Shown here: positions 56,805-64,000 of the stretch, one piece after another
Layout of the letters: every line of letters starts with the position of its first letter
How positions within the stretch are numbered: position 1 is the stretch's first letter
Source: Berberis thunbergii
Taxonomy: Eukaryota > Streptophyta > Magnoliopsida > Ranunculales > Berberidaceae
Assembly (NCBI GenBank): GCA_003290165.1
Contig: QNQO01007591.1
Span: 1-64,000, forward strand
DNA length: 64,000 nucleotides
Direction of reading: 5' to 3'
Program-made: the position numbers and the translations under genes
Notes under the pieces: generated by a model
What the model was told of the DNA's origin: nothing
The model's database searches: none
The model's input: only the letters and a program-made list of their open reading frames with translations

Positions 56805-56814
56805 TATATATAAA
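56805..56814 (+). promoter_or_regulatory. TATA box of DUF3537 copy B
   Basis: TATATATAAA in the same CTGTTCTATATATAAA context as copy A, 113-122 bp before the copy B ATG. Confidence 0.65.
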
Positions 56815-56926
56815 TTAACCAACAGCTTCCATTTATTCCCACAACTTGGCTCTGTTCAAGTCCCAATCTCTCTCTCAAGAACCCCATTGAGAGGGAAGAA
56901 GAAGAACCAGAGTAAACAACACAACA

Positions 56927-58495
56927 ATGGGTGATGAAGAGTGACAAACCTTGTTGAAGAAACACACCAACAACAACAATCTCACTTTGCATGTCAGATG
57001 CAGATGATGAGTTGAAGAGCTTCAGAACTTGCCTTAAATGGAGGTGTGTATACCAATCAACCCCACTGTGGGCTTGGTCTCTCATGGTCTCTCTTCTTCC
57101 TTCTCAACTTCACAGTTCCAGTTCTTTGTCAATTGTCTGGATTCTGATGGCAAGCATGACAGACCTTAAGATGGGGCATTTCAGTTGTCTCTTTCCTCTG
57201 TTGCTGCTCTCTCCTTCGTATGTCTCTCTCCATTTGTTCGAAAGTACGGACTGAGGAGGTTTGTGTTTCTTGATAAACTTTGTAAAGAAATCCTAAAGGT
57301 TCGCTATGTTTCTTCAACTATATGATCCCCTGCATTATGTTTATACTCTAATGCCTCTAATTAGAAGGATTTCTTGTGTCCTTAATTCATCTCATAACAA
57401 TCCTCTATGCAGAGGTCATTGCGACTGAAGGATTTCTTGTGTCCTTAATTCATCTCATGATAATCCTCTATGCAGAGGTCATTGCGACTCCTAGCATGGT
57501 TCGTCTTACCATGTTTCGCTGCTGAGGTGACCTATAAAATATGGTGGTACAGCTCTGGAGCCAGTCAATCCCATTCTTGGGAAACGCGTCTAAGCAATGC
57601 ACCTGCATGCATTTTAGAAACTACTTCTTGGTCGTACAGAACATCGATCATCTTCCTAGTGTGTGCTCTCTGATTTGATCTGTTCACTCCAGATGGTGAG
57701 GTTCCAGGACTTTGCTCAAATGTTTCAAGAAGAATCAGATGTGGGGGGTGTGTTGAGGGAGTACCTTAGGATCAGAAGGCAGCTTTGGATCATAAGCCAT
57801 TGCGGCCTTGCGGGAATTTAATCCATCTGCTTTGGTCATTGCTACTGCAAGTCAGTTCGGCGCACTTCTTGTAAGTTTACCTACTAGACTATCTCGTCTT
57901 TTTTTTCCGGGATGCAAGTGATCAACATAGCCCCTGTTTCTTCCAGTATAGTTTAGATGTTAATCCGGTGTTACTGTGGGTGTGCAGTGCAGCTATGTTT
58001 TGTGACATTTGTGACAGGGCTATCTATACTTCTTCTCAGCGCCACAAAGATCACATCATCACACACAAAGCGCAGTCTGAGACTTGTTTGGCTGCAAAGT
58101 GGCACATTTTTGCAACACTGGGCTCAGTTGATAGCAACGATGGCAAGTCACCAACAGCTCAAGTTGTAGAAACTGACGATGACATTATTGATGGAGATGA
58201 TGATGATGATCTCGACAACACTAAGATTATTTTCCTAGCTTATGCCCACACTATTTCAATCCAGAAGAGAGCTCTAGCCTCTAGGTAAGTTGATATGATT
58301 GGATTAAATTCGCACTTTTCCTTTTTACATTCACCCGAAGCTTTATATATTTGTTGCCACAGTTTCATATTTCGAGAACAACCTAGCAGGAACCACAGCA
58401 TAGGGGTTCATGCTGGACAGGACTTTGCTAAACAACATTTTCTGAATTGAGATGTCTTTGGTGCTCTGGTTGCTTGGGCAGACTCTAGGATTCTA
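56927..58495 (+). pseudogene. DUF3537 gene copy B, decayed
   Basis: Follows copy A throughout but codon 6 (AGA in copy A) is TGA, so it stops after five residues. Further damage: missing bases in exon 1 (after SQLHSSS) so the frame shifts; exon 1 ends about 57300 with a much shortened first intron of about 100 bp; a 63-bp duplication covers the exon 2 acceptor; a stop in LCALxFDLF (about 57672); exon 3/4 changes such as GTTTCAT for GTTACATA. The last exon ends with TAA near 58495. Sequence identity with copy A remains high, which suggests a fairly recent duplication. No full-length protein is possible. Confidence 0.92.
57364..57489 (+). repeat. 63-bp tandem duplication over a splice acceptor
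   Basis: GAAGGATTTCTTGTGTCC begins at 57364 and again at 57427; each unit ends CTCTATGCAGAGGTCATTGC, so there are two identical acceptor/exon-2 starts. Copy A has only one. It sits in pseudogene copy B. Confidence 0.9.
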
Positions 58496-58631
58496 ATAAG
58501 TCATGTGCATTTCTGTATGCTATGTGAATGTGATTTATCTCTGTTTCCTTTTCCAATTTTTTTCATTCTTGTGGTATTGTTTTCTCTGTTTCTGTTCTTC
58601 ATTGAGATCCTAATTTCCTCTGTGATCATAT

Positions 58632-59343
58632 ATGCATGGGCGGAACCACGTTGAGCATTGGGAGGGGGGGGCAATTGCCCCCCTCAACTTTGAGATTTTC
58701 TACCATTAGCATAGATAACGTAGACCCCACAAAATATTTTTATTAACTTGCCCCCCTCCCCCACCCCATCATAAATAAGCTTAAGATAATTCATTTCCAA
58801 TAAAATATTTTTATAAACAACAAACCAATTGTATGAAAAGTCCATGTTTGCCCATTAGATTTCGGTCTTACTCATTGTTGGCTCTATGGAAAATGTAATT
58901 GACCCTCTAACACTAGTGCAATACTATTCTCCATTTCAATTTCATCCAAAATACTTGCTAGCAATCAACATTACCTCATGTTCACCAAATTATTTTCCTA
59001 TGAAATCAAACCCATTTTTCACCACTATCTACATTTAGCTATGTTAAACTATCTAGGGCTCTTATGGAGATATTCGTTAAGTTGACATAAGTCTACTTAT
59101 CATCCTTTTAAGACACGTTAATTTGGCCATGCTTTTAATTTGGCAGTTATTATTAGCAAATTATTATGATTGAGAATTTTACATCTTTGAAAAAAAACGC
59201 AACTTGTACGATAAGTGTTTTTTTCAAAATTATAAGTAGAATAATTTTTTTTACATGAAAAAAGCTCAAAGTATTTATAAAAAAAAAATTGCCCCCCCCC
59301 CCCCCCCCCCCCCCCCGACAAAAATCCTGGCTCTGCCCTTGCA
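58632..59343. mobile_element. hAT-like non-autonomous element with GGGGGGCA ends
   Basis: Left GCATGGGCGGAACCACG; right read inward GCAAGGGCAGAGCCAGG. Sub-terminal GGGGGGGCAATTGCCCCC matches the GGGGCAAGTGCCCCC of the zf-TTF element at 23141. Flanks are TATATGCA-like palindromes, so the TSD cannot be settled. No transposase. The right end contains a 25-base C run (59292-59316), read on the minus strand as poly-Gly in spurious ORFs. Confidence 0.65.
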
Positions 59344-59794
59344 TATACATACTCCACTTCAATAGAACCTCATAGGTCGAATATCAAGCCGAAGTTGTTT
59401 CCTCTCCTTTTAATTGGACTCTTAACCTACAAATGAGAGGGCTCTATCAAAGTAATTTATGAGCTGAATCGCCTCAGACACTGACTACAATTTAAACCTT
59501 GTTGGCTCGCAATTTGAACCTTGTTAGTTCTTCCGAAACTCTTTCAACAATTTGATATTCCTCTATTTCTTTGACAAAATTTTCAATACAAAAATTTACA
59601 AGTGAATTCCTTCTTTAGAAGCTACGAACAAAACTACAGACAACAAGATATATGATCATCGATTAAAACAGTAGTTTTTCCTTTTAGTTAGTTGGATTAG
59701 GGAAAGAAAATGGTGAGCTCAGAAGGCGAAGAAAATTTTACTCTGTTTGGTGACGGTGGTGGTGGTGTTCTGACAGTGGATTTGAAAGTCACTT
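59344..59794. other. ZW10 3' flank, no gene
   Basis: Downstream of the ZW10 stop on the minus strand. GGTGGTGGTGGTG trinucleotide run near 59757-59768. Nothing coding. Confidence 0.5.
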
Positions 59795-62700
59795 CTACCA
59801 ATTGACAGTTGATATCCTCCATAAACAGTCTCTTCTCAAAGGTGAATCTGTGAATATTGCTTTGACAAAATACTCCATCTGCTCAAAGATAAACATATGA
59901 TCAGATTATATAAAGAATAAATTTGAAGAAGTTTGCAATAGAGAGAAATTATAGATAACATGCAAGCGAAATATAGATCAAATTAGAAATTTAATAGAAT
60001 TAATAAGAAGAAAAAAAATTTTATCATCCAAAATTATGATTGTACTGCACAGTGAATGGCCGTGATGTTAATCCAATTACACTCATTATTATGCATGTAA
60101 AACAGGTCAGTCGTTTGCTGGTCAGAAACCATTTAATGAGACAAATGCAACCAGACATACACCATATTGCTACTCAATGTGAATGAACTCTGAAACCAGA
60201 CATGCTGGAGGATGTTGTATCATACCTCAGGTGATGTATAACCACAACTAGCTAGTTCTCCACTTTCCCAAGCATTGGTAATAGATTTCAGAGGCATGTC
60301 TAATAAATCTAGCAAGACAAACAAATTGTTAATGTTTATTGTAATCCATATATGACTGTTATATCATCCCATGTCAAGCTTATGCTGGATGAAGAGATTA
60401 TACCTGCCAATTTGCGGAGTTTTCGCCACGAAGGGATAAGCTCGTCTAGTGGAAGACATATCACGTCCTTGCGTGACTTTTTTCTCTCGTTAATTGCATT
60501 TAGGGATTCAAGCAAAGAAGATAAGCTCTCCAGTGTCATATGGATCAGTCTCTGAAGCTGAAGCATTAAGAAATGTTATGGCTTGATACTGACTTTCCTC
60601 CTTTTGAAAACTAGAGAATTTTAGTTGTGGAAAATATTGTTGGCAGTAAAATGGAGACCAAGCGGCAATACCTGTAATGTTTCTTCAGCTGTCATATCAT
60701 CTAAATTAAGTATGTCTTTTGTTATTCTAGCAAAAACAGAATCCAAGACTGTGCACATGGTTCTCTTGTAAGTGGCTGGCGGCAAGAGTGGTTCCCATAT
60801 TATATGTACTTTCTCAAGGATGAAAACAACCTGTACAAGATGCATTCGACTTCAGAAACACAATTAAGATAAGTATTTGCAACAACTCTGCAGGACCCAA
60901 GTAAAGTTTGACAAACTAAATACCACATAACTCTGCTCAAGACACCTTGATTTACTAGTGACCATCTTGCTTACCAAAGACAAGAATAAACGAAAGACGG
61001 GAATTCAACAATAAAATTACCTGATCTATACTAAACTTAGCAGACTCATATCCTTGCATTTGGTGAGTATTCTGGAACCCATCAGCACCATCAATAGCCT
61101 AATACATCACAATCACAATAACGGCAAGATATTTACTAAATATGAAATACTGAATCATCTAATTTGCTGACATAATCTTAAAAGGTTGTACCTCTCTCAA
61201 GTTGGAAGTAACTAGTTGGACTTGTCTTTGCAGAGTTTCGTCAGCCATCTGGCAAAACCTTGGTGCCAAATCGACGAAAACTGCCTGCTCTTTTAAGTTA
61301 CTAGGAAAATTTGAACGATACTGGATACCAGTAATACATATAACAGGAAATACGAAATATGTTAGGGGGCATAAGATATTAGTGATGCCGAAAATTCAAC
61401 CAGCAACACAACAAGTACACACAATGTCAGACTAGTCCATAGGACGTCTTATTTTAAATACTTCAAATTCTATTTTTTAAATAGTGTGAAATTCATGATA
61501 GAGGCGTCATTTGATCTCGTCTTTCGTAGATACATTTGATGAACATATAAATCTAAATAACGGAAGATCCATAGAAAAAACACAAATTACATAAACCGAA
61601 CGAACCTCGAATGCAAGCCCAAGAATCTCTTGAGAAAGAAACAGACAGTCATTGTGCACTAGTATAGCAATTTGATTGACGCTGTTGAGTTGCTTCTCCA
61701 GCTGCAAATGTCAAAAACAATGGTATTAAGTAACAACATACTTGTGATTTTGAAAAAGGCGAGGTAAAACAAATTATCGTCTTTTATTTCCTGTGCATTC
61801 TTTTTTTCTCCTAAAATATAAGCCTTCATATGTTTCAAACTTCAAAGTTTGCATAATCTAATATACAGTTTGCTTTTTTATAAGATGGCAGCTTTAAAGG
61901 CTCATCTTAAGATCTTGTAACAGTTATGTGTTTGCCAAATTATTTGTGTTTGATAATGATGTTAAGACTCTTTTTACTGTTTTACAACACCTGCTTATTT
62001 GACTGTTACAATGAAAAATAATGTTCACAAATCAATCAAATATTTCACCCATACACTGTCCTTTCATCAACTCAAGCTTACCATAAAAAAATTTATTCAG
62101 AAAAAAAAACTGTTGTATTGATATATATTATGAAAAATAAGAGAAAGGGCAGTATAAATGGACAAATAACCCTTCTCAGCAAACTACACATCAGGAAGTA
62201 ATAGAGAGAAGTAAATTCTCCGAATTGAACATACAAGAGGCCAAATTGACATCTTTATATCTATCCCAATTAGACCCCCATATCCACAAAGTAACTTTCA
62301 TATCTACCCATAGTTGTTACACTGTTTTAGATGTATTATAGAAAACCCTGTTGTTTCTTCTCCCAAATACCCCAAACCAAAGCATGAATAAGCCTGTCCA
62401 TCTCCCCAGGACAGTGAGATAAGGCATATTTTCAGAGGCTGCCAGCATACTTTCAACCCACAGCAGGAAGGAAGCAGCTCTTTGGGCTTGCAAATGAAAA
62501 TCAGATAGCCATGGACCAAAGTTCCCAAGCTAAAGAGAACTGAAGAAGGATGTGCTCAATAGACTCATCAGAAAGTGCACAATGGCTGGGAAGGATCAAA
62601 CCTCTCTTATAATGTTATCCACAGTTAGGGTTCTCCCATGAAGGACAGTCCAAAGCAAAAAAGAAGCTCTTTTGGAGGAACTTCCTTCAACCACACAAAC

Positions 62701-63452
62701 TGGTGGAGCTTGCAAATACTATCATGAGTAGGAGGAGAGGACTCTAAAGAAGGTGCTAGGATTTGATACCAATCTTTAACTGAGAAGGGGGAGTCCTTTT
62801 CATTCCAAATCCATTTGTTAGATTGGTCAGGCCAACAACATCAGTGAGGGAGAGGAGCAGTCATTTGGGGGATTTCCCAATCATTCATATTCCTTATTAG
62901 GTGAAAGTTCCTTGGCCTTGGCTGTCCCAAAATTCTTTAATAATACCAAATTTGTTGCTTGAGGCAGTGAAAATTGCTGGGAATTGAAGCTTTAGATGGG
63001 ATTTGCCAATCCAAGTGATAAAAATGGGCACAGAGGAAAGAACAAGTGACAACTGAATTTATTAAATTCAAGATTTGTTATTCATAAAATGTCAAAATGG
63101 GCACAAACGAAAGAACAAGTGTCATTATTGATTATTTAAGCTAACATACTGGTTTTCCCCTTAGCACAGGCGCTCCAGTGACAGTGGTACCACACTTAAC
63201 AAAGACTACAAGAATAGAACTCGAGTATTTACTATCATTTAAGAATAGGAAATCAGTAGAAAATCATACTAAGGTTTACTCCAATTCAGCAATGGATAAA
63301 ACAAAATCAACTACAATCTTTATAGCATTCAATCATACAATTATTGTTTAAGCACAAACCTTAACAGGTATAATAGCTTCATACAGAAGTAGAGCATCCC
63401 TAGCGGCCTGATAGAATTGTATAGACACTCTGGCAGATGACAAGCAAACATC
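59795..63452 (-). CDS. ZW10: ZW10 homologue, C-terminal half (partial; continues beyond right edge)
   Basis: Eight minus-strand exons, each with good splice sites and agreeing phase: 63360-63452, 61606-61701, 61192-61320, 61021-61098, 60672-60830, 60404-60557, 60226-60308, 59795-59878 (stop TAG). They encode 291 residues matching the second half of plant ZW10 (about 740-780 residues): SARVSIQFYQAARDALLLYE, LFLSQEILGLAFE, EKVHIIWEPLLPP, DDMTAEETLQ, LLDMPLKSITNAWESGEL and FTDSPLRRDCLWRI at the end. ZW10 is part of the Dsl1/NRZ tether that receives COPI vesicles at the ER (plant name MIP1) and in animals also serves kinetochores. The first half lies right of 64000; I see no exon in 63453-64000. 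A LINE scrap lies in the 1.66 kb intron 61702-63359. Confidence 0.9.
62330..62870 (-). pseudogene. LINE ORF2 C-terminal relic in a ZW10 intron
   Basis: Minus-strand, multi-frame text resembling the end of a plant L1 ORF2: KDSPFSVKDWYQIL (about 62770-62812), then DESIEHILLQFSLAWELWSM (about 62515-62570). The last is the zf-RVT HxxxxC-containing region with the Cys replaced by Phe. No tail or TSD could be fixed. It accounts for most of the unusual length of this intron. Confidence 0.72.
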
Positions 63453-64000
63453 CTGAAAGAATCAGTCAAGATCATTATTATCCCAACTAAAGTAAATAGC
63501 ATATGAGGCTGATTCTAGAAGAAATGGAAAGAACAAATGATAGTTCACCTAATGCATCATGTGAAAGAGTACATTGATCAAGTCCTTTAACAATCATCTA
63601 CGAACCTATAAGCTTAGATGGCCTTGAAGAGTATGATACTATGATGACCATTGGGTTGCATACAATATCAAAAAACAATATAATAATAATAATACCTTTT
63701 CAAAAACTAATGATAAATCAAATATCCAAAAAAAGTATTGATGAAATTACTTGTAAACACAAGATAAAGAAAGATTGTTTGTGGCTGCTCTATCCACTAC
63801 ATCACGGATTACATAACAGAATATGGAAAAGAAGCTGCCTGAGTTAAAAATAAAATAAATAAATAAATAATCCATTTCACTAGATAAGAAGGAAACACAC
63901 AAGAAGAGGCTAGCATGAAAACTTTCTATCATAAGTATTGCCATCTTCTTGGAGTATCCCAACAGTAGAATAGACTTCCAGAGTAAATACGAATATTGTC
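63453..64000 (-). other. ZW10 intron reaching the window edge
   Basis: No exon is convincingly readable on the minus strand; sequence is AT-rich with a run of AAAT near 63850-63870. The two ORFs (63641-63962) are chance. Confidence 0.5.

Noticed and set aside
59118..59362. Minus-strand ORFs with poly-Gly
   Set aside because: The Gly run is the 25-base C tract; the rest is transposon sequence.
1..64000. CRISPR arrays, bacterial operons, IS elements, rRNA or tRNA genes
   Set aside because: None seen. Short repeats are tandem or transposon-derived, and tRNA-like boxes belong to the SINEs.

Overview
This window is plant nuclear DNA, most likely from a eudicot. It is AT-rich, its genes carry canonical plant GT-AG introns, and it holds Ty3/gypsy, TRIM, LINE, SINE, hAT, CACTA and foldback elements. 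The intact genes are plant-typical: a P5-type protein disulfide isomerase ending in KDEL, a plant ZW10 homologue and a DUF3537 seven-helix membrane protein. I cannot name the species.

Bases 1-26900 are almost entirely repeats. In order they hold a hAT-like non-autonomous element with an exact 8-bp target-site duplication (681-1909), a CACTA-type MITE, a fragmentary and then a complete solo LTR (5819-8190), a LINE reverse-transcriptase scrap, a decayed Ty3/gypsy pol remnant (about 9316-11900), a second hAT-like element with an exact TSD and an internal TATA box (12623-13645), a tandem TRIM array of three LTRs around two internal regions (13751-15050), two copies of an unnamed repeat family separated by a minus-strand gypsy remnant, and a decayed chromoshadow-domain gene (about 21340-23029). 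That gene is partly duplicated downstream and split by a zf-TTF hAT relic (23141-24308) and a hAT-type MITE (24851-25482).

Bases 26913-31378 form one CACTA element bounded by CACTACAAGAAAA-type ends and a TTT duplication. It holds pieces of at least three unrelated host genes: a TRM7-type methyltransferase (+), a BURP-domain protein (-) and a fatty acyl-CoA reductase (+). This captured-gene element is the most striking structure in the window.

Bases 34179-63452 are gene-bearing: two tandem acid-lipase-type genes, both with coding breaks; a small unrecognised minus-strand gene (41962-42231); the nine-exon PDI gene (43478-48993), with one GC-AG intron; a tandem pair of DUF3537 genes, the first intact (53297-55902) and the second a pseudogene (56927-58495); and the 3' half of a ZW10 gene on the minus strand (59795-63452, continuing past the right edge). 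PDI and ZW10 lie close together as I recall them in Arabidopsis, which suggests an old conserved neighbourhood. Nested MITEs, foldback elements and LINE scraps fill the gaps. The PDI (ER lumen, KDEL-retrieved) and ZW10 (tethering of Golgi-to-ER vesicles) act in the same compartment system, but I see nothing that ties their expression together.
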